Program-made: the position numbers and the translations under genes
Source: Pseudomonas sihuiensis
GTDB taxonomy: Bacteria; Pseudomonadota; Gammaproteobacteria; Pseudomonadales; Pseudomonadaceae
Reading direction: 5' to 3'
Assembly: GCF_900106015.1 (NCBI RefSeq)
Contig: NZ_LT629797.1
Location: forward strand, 1,054,001 to 1,118,000
DNA length: 64,000 nt
Shown here: piece by piece, positions 40,522-51,637 of the stretch
How the letters are laid out: every line of letters starts with the position of its first letter
How positions within the stretch are numbered: the first letter of the stretch is position 1
Notes under the pieces: generated by a model
What the model was told of the DNA's origin: nothing
Databases searched by the model: none
Seen by the model: only the letters and a program-made list of their open reading frames with translations

Positions 40522-41070
40522 TCATGGCAACAGCCCCTTGACGTTGATCGGCTCGGCCTCGTTCTGCGCGGCGCCCTTGGGCTTGCCGGCGATGGCCATA
40601 CCGGCAACGCGGTAGAAGTTGTAGTCCGGGTTCTTGCCGGGGCCGCTGATCAGCAGGTCCTCCTTCTCGTACACCAGATCCTGACGCTTGAACTCGCCCA
40701 TCTCGAAATCGGGGGTGAGCTGGATCGCGGTGGTCGGGCAGGCTTCTTCGCACAGGCCGCAGAAGATGCAGCGCGAGAAGTTGATGCGGAAGAACTCCGG
40801 GTACCAGCGACCGTCGTCGGTTTCCGCCTTCTGCAGCGAGATGCAGCCCACCGGGCAGGCCACGGCGCACAGATTGCAGGCCACGCAGCGCTCCTCGCCG
40901 TCGGGGTCGCGGGTCAGGACGATGCGGCCACGGTAGCGCGGCGGCAGGTAGACTGGTTCTTCCGGGTATTGCAGGGTGTCGCGCTTGCGAAAGCCATGGC
41001 TGAACACCATGACCAGGCTGCGCAGTTGGGTGCCGGTACCGACCAGCACGTCCCATATGTATTTGAACAT
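40522..41070 (-). CDS. nuoI: NADH-quinone oxidoreductase subunit I
   Basis: This is a 182-residue peripheral subunit with two 4Fe-4S motifs of the ferredoxin type: [15 protein letters not shown] (about residue 62) and [15 protein letters not shown] (about 105). These are clusters N6a and N6b, which pass electrons toward N2 in NuoB. The short amphipathic N-terminus ([20 protein letters not shown]) fits its membrane-contacting role. An AAGGAGAA ribosome-binding site precedes the ATG. Confidence 0.97.
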   Translation of the reverse strand: MFKYIWDVLVGTGTQLRSLVMVFSHGFRKRDTLQYPEEPVYLPPRYRGRIVLTRDPDGEERCVACNLCAVACPVGCISLQKAETDDGRWYPEFFRINFSRCIFCGLCEEACPTTAIQLTPDFEMGEFKRQDLVYEKEDLLISGPGKNPDYNFYRVAGMAIAGKPKGAAQNEAEPINVKGLLP

Positions 41071-41083
41071 TCTGTGGTTCTCC

Positions 41084-42076
41084 TTACTGGGCCGTGGCCA
41101 GCACGACGGCGCCGGTCACCAGCAGGTTGATCAGGGTCAGCGGCAGGCAGAACTTCCAGCTGAAGGCCATGACCTGGTCATAGCGCGGGCGTGGGATCGA
41201 CGCGCGCAGCAGGATGAAGATCATGATGAAGAAGGCCGTTTTCAGCGCGAACCAGAAGAACGGAATCTGCGGCAGGATGCCGAACGGGCCGTGCCAGCCA
41301 CCGAAGAACAGCGTTACCAGCAAGGCCGACACGGTGACGATGGCGACGTACTCGCCGACGAAGAACATGCCCCATTTCATCCCGGCGTATTCGATGTGGT
41401 AACCATCGGCCAGCTCCTGCTCGGCTTCCGGTTGGTCGAACGGGTGACGGTGGGTCACCGCAACGGCAGCGATGAAGAAGGTACAGAAGCCGAAGAACTG
41501 CGGAATGATGAACCACAGGTTCTGCGCCTGGTAATCGACGATATCGCGCATGTTGAACGAGCCGACCTGCGCCACCACGCCCATCAGTGCCAGGGCCAGG
41601 AACACCTCGTAGGAGATGGTCTGGGCCGAGGCACGCAGGCTGCCGAGCAGGGCGAACTTGTTGTTGCTCGACCAGCCGGCGAACAGCACGGCATAGACCG
41701 AAAGACCCGCCATGGCGAAGAAGAACAGGATGCCGATGTTCAGATCCGCCACACCCCAGGTCGGGGTGATGGGGATGATGGCGAAGGCCATCAGCATCGC
41801 CGAGAAGGCGATCATCGGTGCCAGGATGAAGATGAACTTGTCGGCGAACGGCGGCGTCCAGTCCTCCTTGAAGAACATCTTGATCATGTCGGCGGCGATC
41901 TGGAACATGCCGAACGGCCCCACACGGTTGGGGCCGTAGCGATCCTGCCACCAGCCGAGCAGGCGCCGCTCGACGAAGCTCAGCAGCGCGCCGCAGACCA
42001 CCACCACCAGCAGGATGACGATGGCCTTGAGCACCGCGATGACGATCTCGATCACTTCGGGCGTCAACCAGCTCAT
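41084..42076 (-). CDS. nuoH: NADH-quinone oxidoreductase subunit H
   Basis: This is a 330-residue, eight-helix subunit forming the quinone chamber and E-channel with NuoB/D. Conserved sequences: [20 protein letters not shown] (about residue 40), [20 protein letters not shown] (about 105) and [20 protein letters not shown] (about 208, acidic quinone-site loop). The start overlaps the nuoG stop (ATGA). Confidence 0.97.
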   Translation of the reverse strand: MSWLTPEVIEIVIAVLKAIVILLVVVVCGALLSFVERRLLGWWQDRYGPNRVGPFGMFQIAADMIKMFFKEDWTPPFADKFIFILAPMIAFSAMLMAFAIIPITPTWGVADLNIGILFFFAMAGLSVYAVLFAGWSSNNKFALLGSLRASAQTISYEVFLALALMGVVAQVGSFNMRDIVDYQAQNLWFIIPQFFGFCTFFIAAVAVTHRHPFDQPEAEQELADGYHIEYAGMKWGMFFVGEYVAIVTVSALLVTLFFGGWHGPFGILPQIPFFWFALKTAFFIMIFILLRASIPRPRYDQVMAFSWKFCLPLTLINLLVTGAVVLATAQ

Positions 42077-44781
42077 TGCGCGGCCTCCTGCAGCAGGGTC
42101 ACGCAGGCACCGGCGAGTGTCGCCGGAATGTCCGGCAAGCCAACCGGCAGGCCGACCAGACCGACGGCCAGATCATCACGCACCTGCAGCGGCAGGCGCA
42201 GCGCCTGGCCGTTGACGCGCAGGGCCAGCAGCGCACCGTCGTTCACCCCCAGGCGTGCTGCTTCATCGCGGGCCAGGGCCACGTAAGGCTCGGGCATACG
42301 CTCCTGAATCGGTTTGGCGCGTGCGGAGTTTTCCTCGCTGCCGAACAGGTGGTGCAGCGGCGCCACCTGCCAGGTGCCGGCTGCCGGGTTGAACGCTGCA
42401 TTCACCGCGAACCAGGGCAGGACGTTAGCGGCGGCTTCGAGCAGGCGCACGCCGGGGTCGCCGGCACGCAGATGACCACCGACCTCGTCCTGGAACTTGT
42501 TCCAGGCCTGCGGTGAGTTCCAGCCCGGCGACCAGGCGAACGGAATCTGTTGCCGATCTTCCTTGCTGCCGGCGTAGCCTTCCATGGAGAAGGCGAAGGC
42601 CGAATCCTGATCCTGCGGCTGACGCGGCTCGTGCACGCTGATATTGGCGCGCATGGCGGTACGGCCGCTGTAGCGGTGCGGCTCGCGGGCGAGCTTGAGC
42701 CCCTTGATGCGGAACGAGGCGCTAGGCGCGGCGTCCTTGATGCCGGACAAATGCGGATTGCTGGCGGCGCAGGCCGCGGTGACCTGATCCAGTTGCGTCC
42801 AGTCCACGGCCTTGCCCAGCAGGGTGCTGTGCAGCGCGTGCAGCCAGCGCCAGCCTTCGCGGATCAGGATGCCCGCGTCGTAGTAGCTCGGCTCATAGAC
42901 CTGGAAGAAACGCTGAGCGCGGCCTTCCAGGCTGACCAGGGTGCCGTCGCCTTCGGCGAAGGAGGCCACCGGCAGCAGCAGGTGGGCGCGTTCGCTGGTG
43001 TCAGTGCGCTGGTGATCAGCGACGATCACCGCCTGCGCGGCGCTGAGCGCGGCTTCGACCTTGGCCGCATCGGCGCGGCGGTACAGGTCGTTTTCCAGCA
43101 CGATCACGGCATCGGCCTGGCCGTTGCTCAGAGCACCGAGTGCGGCATCGACGGAGTCGCCACCGAGCAGGGCCAGCCCCAGGCTGTTGGCCTCAGGCAC
43201 CACCAGGCTCAGCGAGCCGTTCTTCTCGCGGTTCTTCAGCGCGCTGGCGATATTGGCGGCGGCTTCGATCAGGGCCTTGTCGCCCAGGGAGGCTCCGGAA
43301 ACGATCAGCGGGCGCTTGGCATTGATCAGGGCATCGGCGATGCGCTGCACCAGTTCGCCGGCTTCGGCGTCCAGGCCGTCGACGGCCGGTGCGCTCGGGT
43401 CGATGGCGTGGGCCACGGCGAAACCGATACGGGCCAGGTCGGCCGGGGCAGCGTGCACGCACTGCTCGGCGACATCATCCAGGCGGGTTTCGCCGACGCT
43501 GGCGATAAACAGCGGGTGCAGAGCGTGCTGCGCAACGTTCTGCACCGCTGCCATGTGCCAGTCCTGAATACGTGCACCGGCAGCGATCTCGGTGGCCTTG
43601 CCCTTGACGGCTTGACGCAGGGCCAGGGCCATACGCGCGGCGGTCTGGGTCAGGTCTTCGCCGAGGACGAAGATGGCGTCATGCAGCTCGACGTCGCGCA
43701 GGGTCGGGGTCGGCAGCGGGCCGTTTTGCAGGATGTCGCGGATCAGGCGAATATTGGCCAGTTCGCTGGCAGCAATACCGCTATAGAAGTTGTCGGCACC
43801 GACCAGTTCGCGCAGGGCGAAGTTGGATTCCAGGCTGGCGCGCGGCGAGCCAATGCCGATCACGCGCTTGCCCTTGAGCAGCTCGGCGGCCTTGTCCAGC
43901 GCGGCATCGATGCCGATGGCCTGGCCAGCCAGCAGCGGCTGACGTGGGCGATCTTCGCGGTTGACGTAGCCATAGCCGAAGCGGCCACGGTCACAGAGGA
44001 AGTACTGGTTCACCGAGCCGTTGAAGCGGTTCTCGATACGGCGCAGCTCGCCGTAGCGCTCACCGGGGCTGATGTTGCAGCCGCTGGAGCAGCCATGGCA
44101 GATGCTCGGGGCGAACTGCATGTCCCACTTGCGGTTGTAGCGCTCGGAGTGGGTCTTGTCGGTGAACACGCCAGTCGGGCAGACCTCGACCAGGTTGCCG
44201 GAAAACTCGCTTTCCAGCGTGCCGTCCTCGACGCGGCCGAAGTACACGTTGTCGTGCGCGCCGTAGACGCCCAGGTCGGTGCCGCCGGCGTAGTCCTTGT
44301 AGTAGCGCACGCAGCGATAACAGGCGATGCAGCGGTTCATCTCGTGGGCGATGAACGGGCCGAGTTCCTGATTCTGGTGGGTACGCTTGGTGAAGCGGTA
44401 GCGACGGGTGTTGTGCCCGGTCATCACCGTCATGTCCTGCAGGTGGCAGTGACCACCTTCCTCGCACACTGGGCAGTCGTGCGGGTGGTTGGTCATCAGC
44501 CATTCGACGACGCTGGCGCGGAACGCCTTGGACTCCTCGTCGTCGATGCTGATCCAGGTGTTATCGGTGGCGGGCGTCATGCAGGACATGACGATGCGAC
44601 CGCGGGTGTCGTTCTCGTCGTTGTACTGCTTGACCGCGCACTGGCGGCAGGCGCCGACGCTGCCAAGCGCCGGGTGCCAGCAGAAGTAGGGGATATCGAG
44701 TCCAAGGGACAGGCAGGCCTGCAGGAGGTTGTCTGCACCATCGACTTCGAAATCTTTGCCGTCTACGTGGATAGTGGCCAT
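42073..44781 (-). CDS. nuoG: NADH-quinone oxidoreductase subunit G
   Basis: This is a 902-residue iron-sulfur subunit of the electron-input module. The N-terminal 2Fe-2S ferredoxin domain has [18 protein letters not shown] (about residue 34). A His-Cys-rich 4Fe-4S motif follows ([17 protein letters not shown], about 100), then [11 protein letters not shown] (about 152) and the extra N7 cluster motif [17 protein letters not shown] (about 228). The rest is a molybdopterin-oxidoreductase-like domain without cofactor. A length near 900 is usual for gamma-proteobacteria. It is separated from nuoF by 58 bases. Confidence 0.97.
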   Translation of the reverse strand: MATIHVDGKDFEVDGADNLLQACLSLGLDIPYFCWHPALGSVGACRQCAVKQYNDENDTRGRIVMSCMTPATDNTWISIDDEESKAFRASVVEWLMTNHPHDCPVCEEGGHCHLQDMTVMTGHNTRRYRFTKRTHQNQELGPFIAHEMNRCIACYRCVRYYKDYAGGTDLGVYGAHDNVYFGRVEDGTLESEFSGNLVEVCPTGVFTDKTHSERYNRKWDMQFAPSICHGCSSGCNISPGERYGELRRIENRFNGSVNQYFLCDRGRFGYGYVNREDRPRQPLLAGQAIGIDAALDKAAELLKGKRVIGIGSPRASLESNFALRELVGADNFYSGIAASELANIRLIRDILQNGPLPTPTLRDVELHDAIFVLGEDLTQTAARMALALRQAVKGKATEIAAGARIQDWHMAAVQNVAQHALHPLFIASVGETRLDDVAEQCVHAAPADLARIGFAVAHAIDPSAPAVDGLDAEAGELVQRIADALINAKRPLIVSGASLGDKALIEAAANIASALKNREKNGSLSLVVPEANSLGLALLGGDSVDAALGALSNGQADAVIVLENDLYRRADAAKVEAALSAAQAVIVADHQRTDTSERAHLLLPVASFAEGDGTLVSLEGRAQRFFQVYEPSYYDAGILIREGWRWLHALHSTLLGKAVDWTQLDQVTAACAASNPHLSGIKDAAPSASFRIKGLKLAREPHRYSGRTAMRANISVHEPRQPQDQDSAFAFSMEGYAGSKEDRQQIPFAWSPGWNSPQAWNKFQDEVGGHLRAGDPGVRLLEAAANVLPWFAVNAAFNPAAGTWQVAPLHHLFGSEENSARAKPIQERMPEPYVALARDEAARLGVNDGALLALRVNGQALRLPLQVRDDLAVGLVGLPVGLPDIPATLAGACVTLLQEAAQ

Positions 44782-44839
44782 TTCTTCAGTCTTCGTTTAC
44801 CCGCTTCAGAAAAGCGGCTGGCTAAGGGAATTCGTCTGT

Positions 44840-46186
44840 TCAGCTCGCTCTTGCCGGCATGCGGGGCGTGGTCGCCACCTTGGCCACACCGGCCTCGAAC
44901 TCTTCACGGAAATACTTGATGGCACTGCCCAACGGCTCCACGGCGCCTGGCGCGTGAGCACAGAAGGTTTTGCCCGGGCCGAGGAAGTTGACCAGGCCGA
45001 GCAGGGTGGCGATGTCCTCGCGGGTGCCTTCGCCACGCTCCAGTGCACGAAGGATCTTCACGCTCCACGGCAGGCCGTCGCGGCACGGCGTACACCAGCC
45101 GCAGGACTCGCGGGCGAAGAACTCTTCCATGTTGCGCAGCAGCGAGACCATGCTGATCGAGTCGTCGACCGCCAGCGCCAGGCCGGTGCCCATGCGCGTG
45201 CCGACCTTGCCGATGCCGCCGGCGTACATCTGCGCCTCGAGGTGTTCGGGCAGCAGGAAGCCGGTGCCGGCACCGCCCGGCTGCCAGCATTTGAGCTGGT
45301 AACCATCGCGCATGCCGCCGGCGTAGTCCTCGAACAATTCGCGGGCGGTGATGCCGAACGGCAGCTCCCACAGACCGGGGTTCTTCACCTTCCCGGAGAA
45401 CCCCATCAGCTTGGTGCCGTGGTCTTCGCTGCCCGGGCGGGCGAGGCCCTTGTACCAGTCCACGCCCTGGCCGACGATGGCCGGCACGTTGCACAGGGTT
45501 TCGACGTTATTGACGCAGGTGGGTTTGCCCCACACACCGACAGCAGCCGGGAAGGGCGGCTTGGCCCGTGGGTTGGCGCGGCGGCCTTCCAGCGAGTTGA
45601 TCAGCGCGGTTTCTTCGCCGCAGATGTAGCGGCCCGCGCCGGTATGCACGAACAGCTCGAAATCGAAGCCGCTGCCAAAAATGTTCTTGCCGAGCAGGCC
45701 GGCGGCCTTGGCTTCATCGATAGCGCGGTTGAGGTTGGCTGCGGCGTCGACGTACTCGCCACGCAGGAAGATGTAGCCGCGATAGGCCTTCAGTGCGCGC
45801 GCGGAGATCAGCATGCCTTCCACCAGCAGGTGGGGCAGCTGTTCCATCAGCATGCGGTCTTTCCAGGTGTTGGGCTCCATTTCGTCCGCGTTGCACAGCA
45901 GATAGCGGATGTTCATGGATTCGTCAGCCGGCATCAGGCCCCACTTCACCCCGGTGGGGAAGCCTGCGCCGCCACGGCCCTTGAGGCCGGATTCCTTGAC
46001 GGTCTGCACGATGTCGGTCTGGGCCATTTCGGTCAGTGCCTTGCGGGCGGCCGCGTAACCGTTCTTCTGCTGGTATTCCTCCAGCCACACCGGCTGGGCG
46101 TCGTCACGCAGGCGCCAGGTCAGCGGGTGGGTTTCTTCGCTGCGGGCGATGCGGTTGGCTGGGCCGATGGAGGTCAGGGGCTTCAT
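44840..46186 (-). CDS. nuoF: NADH-quinone oxidoreductase subunit F
   Basis: This is a 448-residue flavoprotein subunit that oxidises NADH. The NADH/FMN site appears as [20 protein letters not shown] (about residue 65), with [13 protein letters not shown] and [13 protein letters not shown] segments following. The N3 4Fe-4S cluster motif is [12 protein letters not shown] (about 355), with the fourth Cys in [10 protein letters not shown] (about 400). The start overlaps the nuoE stop (ATGA), consistent with the NuoE-F functional pair. Confidence 0.97.
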   Translation of the reverse strand: MKPLTSIGPANRIARSEETHPLTWRLRDDAQPVWLEEYQQKNGYAAARKALTEMAQTDIVQTVKESGLKGRGGAGFPTGVKWGLMPADESMNIRYLLCNADEMEPNTWKDRMLMEQLPHLLVEGMLISARALKAYRGYIFLRGEYVDAAANLNRAIDEAKAAGLLGKNIFGSGFDFELFVHTGAGRYICGEETALINSLEGRRANPRAKPPFPAAVGVWGKPTCVNNVETLCNVPAIVGQGVDWYKGLARPGSEDHGTKLMGFSGKVKNPGLWELPFGITARELFEDYAGGMRDGYQLKCWQPGGAGTGFLLPEHLEAQMYAGGIGKVGTRMGTGLALAVDDSISMVSLLRNMEEFFARESCGWCTPCRDGLPWSVKILRALERGEGTREDIATLLGLVNFLGPGKTFCAHAPGAVEPLGSAIKYFREEFEAGVAKVATTPRMPARAS

Positions 46187-46677
46187 TTGTAGTCCTCCAG
46201 CAGCTTGGCGACGCCGTCAGGTTGGACATCGCCGAAGGTGTCGTCGTCGATCATCACCGCAGGAGCCTTGTCGCAGTTGCCCAGGCAGCACACCGGCAGC
46301 AGGGTGAAACGCTCATCGCTGGTGGTCTGGCCAAGGCCGATGCCGAGCTGCTTCTGCATTTCACTGACCACCGATTCATGGCCGCCGATGTAGCAGGTCA
46401 TGCTGTCGCACACGCGAATCACGTGGCGGCCCACCGGCTGACGGAATATCTGGCTATAGAAGGTGGCCACGCCCTCGACGTCGCTGGCGGGAATGCCGAG
46501 GACCGCGCCAATGGCGTCAGCGGCGCCGTCAGGCACCCAGCCGCGGGCCTTCTGCACGATCTTCAGCGCTTCGATGCTGGCAGCGCGCGGGTCTTCGTAG
46601 TGGTGCATCTCGTGCTCGATGGCCGAGCGCTCGGTTTCGCTGAGAACGAAACGGTCTGTCTGGATAAGCGTATTCAT
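46183..46677 (-). CDS. nuoE: NADH-quinone oxidoreductase subunit E
   Basis: This is a 164-residue thioredoxin-like subunit binding the N1a 2Fe-2S cluster. The start [17 protein letters not shown] at 46677 is chosen; the longer frame to 47034 overlaps nuoCD and is not NuoE-like. Cluster ligands: [10 protein letters not shown] (about residue 92) and [13 protein letters not shown] (about 130). It accepts electrons adjacent to the FMN in NuoF. It begins 2 bases beyond the nuoCD stop. Confidence 0.96.
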   Translation of the reverse strand: MNTLIQTDRFVLSETERSAIEHEMHHYEDPRAASIEALKIVQKARGWVPDGAADAIGAVLGIPASDVEGVATFYSQIFRQPVGRHVIRVCDSMTCYIGGHESVVSEMQKQLGIGLGQTTSDERFTLLPVCCLGNCDKAPAVMIDDDTFGDVQPDGVAKLLEDYK

Positions 46678-46679
46678 GA

Positions 46680-48461
46680 TCAGCGGTCCACGTCGGCCAT
46701 GACGAAGTCGATACTGCCCAGGTAGGCGATCAGATCCGCCACCATGCTGCCGCGAATCACCGAGGGGATCTGCTGCAGGTGGGGGAAGCTGGGCGTGCGA
46801 ATCCGGGTGCGGTAGCTCATGGTGCTGCCGTCGCTCGTCAGGTAGTAGCTGTTGATGCCCTTGGTCGCCTCGATCATCTGGAAGGCTTCGTTGGCCGGCA
46901 TGACCGGGCCCCAGGAAACCTGCAGGAAGTGGGTGATCAGGGTTTCGATGTGCTGCAGCGTGCGCTCTTTCGGCGGCGGCGTGGTCAGCGGGTGGTCGGC
47001 CTTGTACGGACCTTCCGGCATGTTCTTCAGACACTGGTCGATGATGCGGATGCTCTGGCGCATCTCTTCCACACGCACCATGCAGCGGTCGTAGGCGTCA
47101 CCATTGGCCGCCAGCGGCACCTCGAAATCGAAGTGCTCGTAGCCGGAATAGGGGCGCGCCTTGCGCAGGTCGAAGTCGCAACCAGTGGCGCGCAGGCCGG
47201 CACCGGTGGTGCCCCATTCCAGCGCTTCCTTGGTGTTGTACTGCGCCACACCGATGGTACGGGCCTTGAGGATGCTGTTTTTCAGCGCCGCTTTCTCGTA
47301 TTCGTCGAGGCGCTTGGGCAGCCAGTCGACGAACTCCTTGACCAGCTTGTCCCAACCGCGCGGCAGGTCATGGGCGACGCCGCCGATGCGGTACCAGGCC
47401 GGGTGCAGGCGGAAACCGGTGATGGCTTCGATCACCTTGTAGGCACGCTGGCGGTCGGTGAAGGTGAAGAACACCGGTGTCATCGCGCCAACGTCCTGGA
47501 TGTAGGTACCGAGGAACAGCAGGTGGCTGGTGATACGGAAGAACTCGGCGAGCATCACGCGGATGAAGTCGACGCGGGCCGGCACCTTGATGCCGGCGAG
47601 TTTCTCCACCGAAAGCACGTAGGGCAGGTTGTTCATCACCCCACCGAGGTAGTCGATGCGGTCGGTGTAGGGGATGAAGCTGTGCCAGCTCTGGCGTTCG
47701 GCCATTTTCTCGGCGCCACGGTGGTGGTAGCCGATCTCTGGTACGCAATCGACGATCTCTTCGCCGTCGAGCTGCAGGATGATGCGGAACGCGCCGTGAG
47801 CGGACGGGTGGTTGGGGCCGAGGTTGAGGAACATGTAGTCCTCGTGCTCACCGCCGCGTTTCATGCCCCAGTCTTCGGGGCGGAAGCGTGCGGCTTCTTC
47901 TTCCAACTCTTGTTTGGCCAGGGTCAGGCTGAACGGATCGAATTCGGTGGCGCGCGCCGGGTAGTCCTTGCGCAGCGGGTGACCTTCCCAGGTCGGCGGC
48001 ATCATGATGCGGCTCAGGTGCGGGTGGCCGGTGAAGGTGATGCCGTACAGATCCCAGACTTCGCGCTCGTACCAGTTGGCGTTGGGCCAGATGCTGGTGG
48101 CGGTGGGCAGGTTGAGGTCGCGCTCGCTCAAGGCGACCTTGATCATCACGTCACTGTTACGCTCCAGCGACATCAGGTGATAGAACACCGTGAAGTCGGC
48201 GTCCGGCAGGCCGCGACGCTGAGTACGCAGGCGCTCGTCGACGCCATGCAGATCAAAGAGCATCACGTAGGGGCGTGGCAGGTTGCGCAGGCAGGTGAGC
48301 ACTTCGATAAGGCGCTCACGGGCGACCCAGAGAACCGGCATGCCGGTGCGGGTCGCTTGCAGGGTGAAACTGTCGTCGCCAAAACGGGCGCGCAGTTCAG
48401 CGACGACGTCCTGGTCGTCAGCCTTGTAAGGCGGTATGGACACAACGGTGTCTTGAGTCAT
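46680..48461 (-). CDS. nuoCD: NADH-quinone oxidoreductase fused subunit C/D
   Basis: This is a 593-residue fusion of the 30-kDa (C, residues 1-180) and 49-kDa (D, about 205-593) subunits, as in E. coli and P. aeruginosa. The C part has [19 protein letters not shown] (about residue 130). The D part has [20 protein letters not shown] (about 213, quinone-site His), [20 protein letters not shown] (about 252) and the C-terminal [17 protein letters not shown]. It forms the quinone-reducing site with NuoB. The start has no strong site visible, and the gap from nuoB is 63 bases. Confidence 0.97.
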   Translation of the reverse strand: MTQDTVVSIPPYKADDQDVVAELRARFGDDSFTLQATRTGMPVLWVARERLIEVLTCLRNLPRPYVMLFDLHGVDERLRTQRRGLPDADFTVFYHLMSLERNSDVMIKVALSERDLNLPTATSIWPNANWYEREVWDLYGITFTGHPHLSRIMMPPTWEGHPLRKDYPARATEFDPFSLTLAKQELEEEAARFRPEDWGMKRGGEHEDYMFLNLGPNHPSAHGAFRIILQLDGEEIVDCVPEIGYHHRGAEKMAERQSWHSFIPYTDRIDYLGGVMNNLPYVLSVEKLAGIKVPARVDFIRVMLAEFFRITSHLLFLGTYIQDVGAMTPVFFTFTDRQRAYKVIEAITGFRLHPAWYRIGGVAHDLPRGWDKLVKEFVDWLPKRLDEYEKAALKNSILKARTIGVAQYNTKEALEWGTTGAGLRATGCDFDLRKARPYSGYEHFDFEVPLAANGDAYDRCMVRVEEMRQSIRIIDQCLKNMPEGPYKADHPLTTPPPKERTLQHIETLITHFLQVSWGPVMPANEAFQMIEATKGINSYYLTSDGSTMSYRTRIRTPSFPHLQQIPSVIRGSMVADLIAYLGSIDFVMADVDR

Positions 48462-48524
48462 GGTCTCGGTCGCTGTCGATCAACGTAGAAAGTGGGCGTG
48501 ACGCTTGCGCAGGCAAGCATCGGC

Positions 48525-49202
48525 TCAGACTTCGTCGGGGCTACGCAGGTTGGTAACGGCGATTCGCTGCTCGCGTCGCTGTTCCTTCTGCGAAGGCATT
48601 TCGGCACGGTAGATGCCTTGATCGCCAACGACCCAGGATAGCGGGCGGCGCTCCTGGCCGATGGATTCCTGCAGCAGCATCAAGCCTTGCAGGAACGCCT
48701 CCGGACGGGGCGGGCAGCCGGGAATGTAGACGTCCACGGGGAGGAACTTGTCCACGCCCTGAACGACCGAGTAGATGTCGTACATGCCGCCGGAGTTGGC
48801 GCATGAACCCATGGAGATGACCCACTTGGGCTCCAGCATTTGCTCATAGAGACGCTGGATGACCGGCGCCATCTTGATGAAGCAGGTGCCGGCGATGACC
48901 ATGAAGTCCGCCTGGCGGGGTGATGCGCGAATGACCTCCGCACCGAAACGCGCCACGTCATGCGGGGCGGTGAAGGCGGTGGTCATTTCCACATAGCAGC
49001 AGGACAGGCCGAAGTTGTATGGCCACAAGGAATTCTTGCGCCCCCAGTTGACCGCGCCGTTAAGCACGTCCGAGAGCTTGCCCATGTAGATGTTCTTGTG
49101 AACCTGGTCCTCTAGCAGCGGGTCGGAGACGACCTCCCGCTGGCCGATCGGATACGCCTCGTTGGGCGCATTCGGGTCGACCCGAGTAAGTTTGTATTGC
49201 AT
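48525..49202 (-). CDS. nuoB: NADH-quinone oxidoreductase subunit B
   Basis: This is a 225-residue subunit carrying the terminal N2 4Fe-4S cluster. I start at the ATG at 49202 ([13 protein letters not shown], with GAGG upstream) rather than the in-frame TTG at 49208. The cluster ligands are the tandem Cys in GLSCCYVEM (about residue 62), with [11 protein letters not shown] (about 129) and [15 protein letters not shown] (about 157). It passes electrons to quinone at the NuoB/NuoD interface. Confidence 0.97.
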   Translation of the reverse strand: MQYKLTRVDPNAPNEAYPIGQREVVSDPLLEDQVHKNIYMGKLSDVLNGAVNWGRKNSLWPYNFGLSCCYVEMTTAFTAPHDVARFGAEVIRASPRQADFMVIAGTCFIKMAPVIQRLYEQMLEPKWVISMGSCANSGGMYDIYSVVQGVDKFLPVDVYIPGCPPRPEAFLQGLMLLQESIGQERRPLSWVVGDQGIYRAEMPSQKEQRREQRIAVTNLRSPDEV

Positions 49203-49212
49203 CGCCAAAGCC

Positions 49213-49626
49213 TCATTGTTTCAGCTTCGCCTGCCGTTCACGACGTCCCTGCGGTGCCCAATCGAGCGCGCCGATACGCCAAAGATAGACAAGACCTGCC
49301 AACAGAATTGCTATGAAAACTGTAGCTTCGATCAGGCCCGCCCAGCCGCTTTCGCGCACCGAGACTGCCCAAGCGAAGAGATAGAGGGCTTCAACGTCGA
49401 AGATCACGAAGAGCATCGCGACCAGATAGAACTTGGCTGACAGGCGCAGACGCGCGCTGCCGGTAGGAAGCATGCCCGACTCGAAAGGCTCGTTCTTGCT
49501 ACGTCCCCAGGCTTTGCTGCCGAGCAGACTGGAAACGCCGAGCATGAAGGCGATGAGCCCGCAGACACCCAGCAAGAACACAGCGAAAGCCCAGTTATGG
49601 GACATGGTCGTTACCGCATCAGGCAT
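49213..49626 (-). CDS. nuoA: NADH-quinone oxidoreductase subunit A
   Basis: This is a 137-residue, three-helix subunit and the first gene of the operon. Conserved: [20 protein letters not shown] (about residue 45) and [20 protein letters not shown] (about 65, with the Asp-Glu pair in TM2). An AAGGAG site lies upstream of the ATG. The nuoA-N order (A-B-CD-E-F-G-H-I-J-K-L-M-N) is complete and uninterrupted, encoding the entire 13-polypeptide complex I. Confidence 0.97.
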   Translation of the reverse strand: MPDAVTTMSHNWAFAVFLLGVCGLIAFMLGVSSLLGSKAWGRSKNEPFESGMLPTGSARLRLSAKFYLVAMLFVIFDVEALYLFAWAVSVRESGWAGLIEATVFIAILLAGLVYLWRIGALDWAPQGRRERQAKLKQ

Positions 49627-50194
49627 GCCGGTACTCCTTGAATTAAGGAACGGCTTTTAATCTATTAAGCGACCAGACACCGTCGAGGGCGTTGGCGCGA
49701 AGTGTGTATACAATACTATGCGTAGACCAACTGTAAGTAAATTTTTCAGAGAAAAATTATTCCTGAAATTCGATCATTTCTGATTGATTTGTCGCATCGG
49801 TGTAACTCTGAAGCGAGCCGTATGGGCTGGCGTTTCAGGACTATAGCTGATGACTCTGCTCTGGCAATTTCAAGGCGCATTCATCCGGCTAATTTGCCTC
49901 ATTTCGCAGCGTGATTGCCCTCAGCGAGATGAGCAATTCGCTGCCACTTTGGTGTTAAGGCGAAAGCATCGAATGGCTTCCTGGATTCTCAAAGCGTATA
50001 GCCGGCGGCATGGCTTATCACCAAATGTTATTCATCTCCAGGTGCTGTCCAACTGATCTTGTACTAGCGTGCATGAATCGCCGCGCGGCGATGCGCAGTT
50101 GATCGAGCAGTGCCCACCATCCGCTGGGTCTGCGAAGTTGCCCTGCCTGGGTATGCCGACCCTTCGTACGAATAACAATATGAGGGGTTTTGCC
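49627..50194. other. nuoA to hydrolase intergenic region
   Basis: This 568-bp divergent gap is A+T-rich on the nuoA side, with the candidate nuo promoter and a small inverted repeat (AATTTTTC/GAAAAATT, 49740-49758). A 68-codon frame at 49850-50056 lacks a convincing start site and looks accidental. The hydrolase side holds only its ribosome-binding site (GAGGGG at 50182). Confidence 0.6.
49713..49741 (-). promoter_or_regulatory. Candidate nuo operon promoter
   Basis: On the minus strand TTTACT (49736-49741) and TAGTAT (49713-49718) are spaced by 17 bases, each a 4/6 match to the sigma-70 boxes. They lie in an A+T-rich patch 87-115 bases upstream of nuoA. Other registers are possible. Confidence 0.35.
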
Positions 50195-51592
50195 ATGCCT
50201 GTTGTCCAGTCGTTGCCACGTATTGTCCCAGCCGTTCTGTTGCTAGCCCTGAGCGCGCCTGCCAGCGCGGAATTGGGTGATTACAATTTCTGGCAGAGCT
50301 TGAGCAATCTGGTGTCGCCGCCCAGGGCCGACAATCCGGTGACGCCTGCGCAGCGTGTCGGACCCTACCCGTTGTTGGCTAATCCGAGTGGTTTCAACAG
50401 CGGCTTCAATCCCGGCAATTACTACGGCTGGCAAACGATTCAGATGGCGCCGCAGACCGGTGCGGTGTGCGGCAATGGCTCGCCATACAAGTTCTTCATC
50501 AATCGTGTGCCGAACACGCGCAATACCATCGTTTATCTGGAAGGTGGTGGCGCCTGCTGGGATTACGCCAGTTGCAGCGGGCAAAGCGGCATACGTGGCG
50601 CGCGCAATCCCGATGGGATTGCCAATGACTACATGTCGCTGCTCAACCCTGGCGCCAGTCTGGTGAGCCCGTTCGTCGTGCGTCTGCACCCCTGGACGCG
50701 CGTCAAGACGCAGAACTGGAACATGGTCTATGTGCCGTATTGCACGGGTGACATCTACTCCGGCGACAAGGTGGCGGTATACGAAGACCCGCAGGGGGTA
50801 AATCCCCCGCTGGTGTGGCACCACAACGGCTTGCGCAACATGCGCGCAGTGGTGGGGTGGCTGAAGGACAATCTGCCGCGGCCGACCCAGATGCTCACCA
50901 CGGGATGCAGTGCAGGCGGCGCGGGCAGCCTGACCAACTACGCCAACCTGCGCCAGGACATCGCGCCGAACCGGGGTTACCTGATCAATGATTCCGGGCC
51001 CGTCTATACCGCGCTGGCTGGCGACAACCAGGCCTATCCTTCCTATCCGTTGCAGACCCTGATCCGCCAGGCCTGGGGCCTGGATGCGGCGCAGGGGCCG
51101 TTGCAGTACCTGCAGGCGCGCCTGCCAGGCTTCAGCAGCAACGATCTGGGCAGCCTGTATCCGGCGCTTTCGAGCAATCTGCCGGGTGATCGCATGGGGC
51201 ATACACATTTCTGGCAGGACCTGAACTATTCGTCCTATTCCTACGAGCGCTTCTACCCGGAGATCGTCAACGCGCCGAATCAGGCTGCCAAGGAAGCACT
51301 GATCAAGCAGCGCTGGGCAACGGATACCACGCGTCTGCGCAGCCAACTGGCGAGCCTGGGCAATGTCGGTGGTTATTTCCCGCAATTCCGTAACGTCAAC
51401 GAAAGCCACTGCACCAGCATCATCGAGTTCGCCAACTCCGATATCCAGGAGCAGAACCTGCAGCTGGACAACTTCGTCAGCAGTGTTCTCGATGGCAGTG
51501 GGCAGGTACTGGATGCTTCGGAAAGCAGCGATGTGGCTGACCGCAACAAACCATTCAATCTGCTCTATTACCTGCTGGACCAGTTGCTCTGA
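50195..51592 (+). CDS. Secreted pectinacetylesterase/Notum-like hydrolase
   Basis: This is a 465-residue exported alpha/beta hydrolase. The start at 50195 has GAGGGG upstream and yields a signal peptide (LPRIVPAVLLLALSAPASA). PAE/Notum features: NTIVYLEGGGACWDYASCSG (oxyanion region, about residue 112), NWNMVYVPYCTGDIYSGDK (about 177), the nucleophile elbow TTGCSAGGAGS (about 235) and a late His in NESHCTSI (about 407). Plant members deacetylate pectin and animal Notum removes palmitoleate from Wnt; bacterial substrates are largely unknown. It is probably periplasmic or secreted. No export genes are adjacent, and the next gene is convergent. Confidence 0.85.
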   Translation: MPVVQSLPRIVPAVLLLALSAPASAELGDYNFWQSLSNLVSPPRADNPVTPAQRVGPYPLLANPSGFNSGFNPGNYYGWQTIQMAPQTGAVCGNGSPYKFFINRVPNTRNTIVYLEGGGACWDYASCSGQSGIRGARNPDGIANDYMSLLNPGASLVSPFVVRLHPWTRVKTQNWNMVYVPYCTGDIYSGDKVAVYEDPQGVNPPLVWHHNGLRNMRAVVGWLKDNLPRPTQMLTTGCSAGGAGSLTNYANLRQDIAPNRGYLINDSGPVYTALAGDNQAYPSYPLQTLIRQAWGLDAAQGPLQYLQARLPGFSSNDLGSLYPALSSNLPGDRMGHTHFWQDLNYSSYSYERFYPEIVNAPNQAAKEALIKQRWATDTTRLRSQLASLGNVGGYFPQFRNVNESHCTSIIEFANSDIQEQNLQLDNFVSSVLDGSGQVLDASESSDVADRNKPFNLLYYLLDQLL

Positions 51593-51637
51593 AGCGGCGT
51601 GAAAGTAATGCGGCGGCAGCTTGGGTTGTCGCCGCGT

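Noticed and set aside
42550..44919. A 789-codon open frame on the plus strand opposite nuoG
   Set aside because: It is antisense to a complete, motif-rich nuoG and is low-complexity (Gly/Ala/His/Gln-rich). High G+C codon bias keeps such shadow frames open.
46678..47034. N-terminal extension of nuoE
   Set aside because: The extra codons overlap nuoCD in another frame and are not NuoE-like.
49850..50056. A 68-codon ORF between nuoA and the hydrolase gene
   Set aside because: No convincing ribosome-binding site, no domain, and atypical composition; probably chance.
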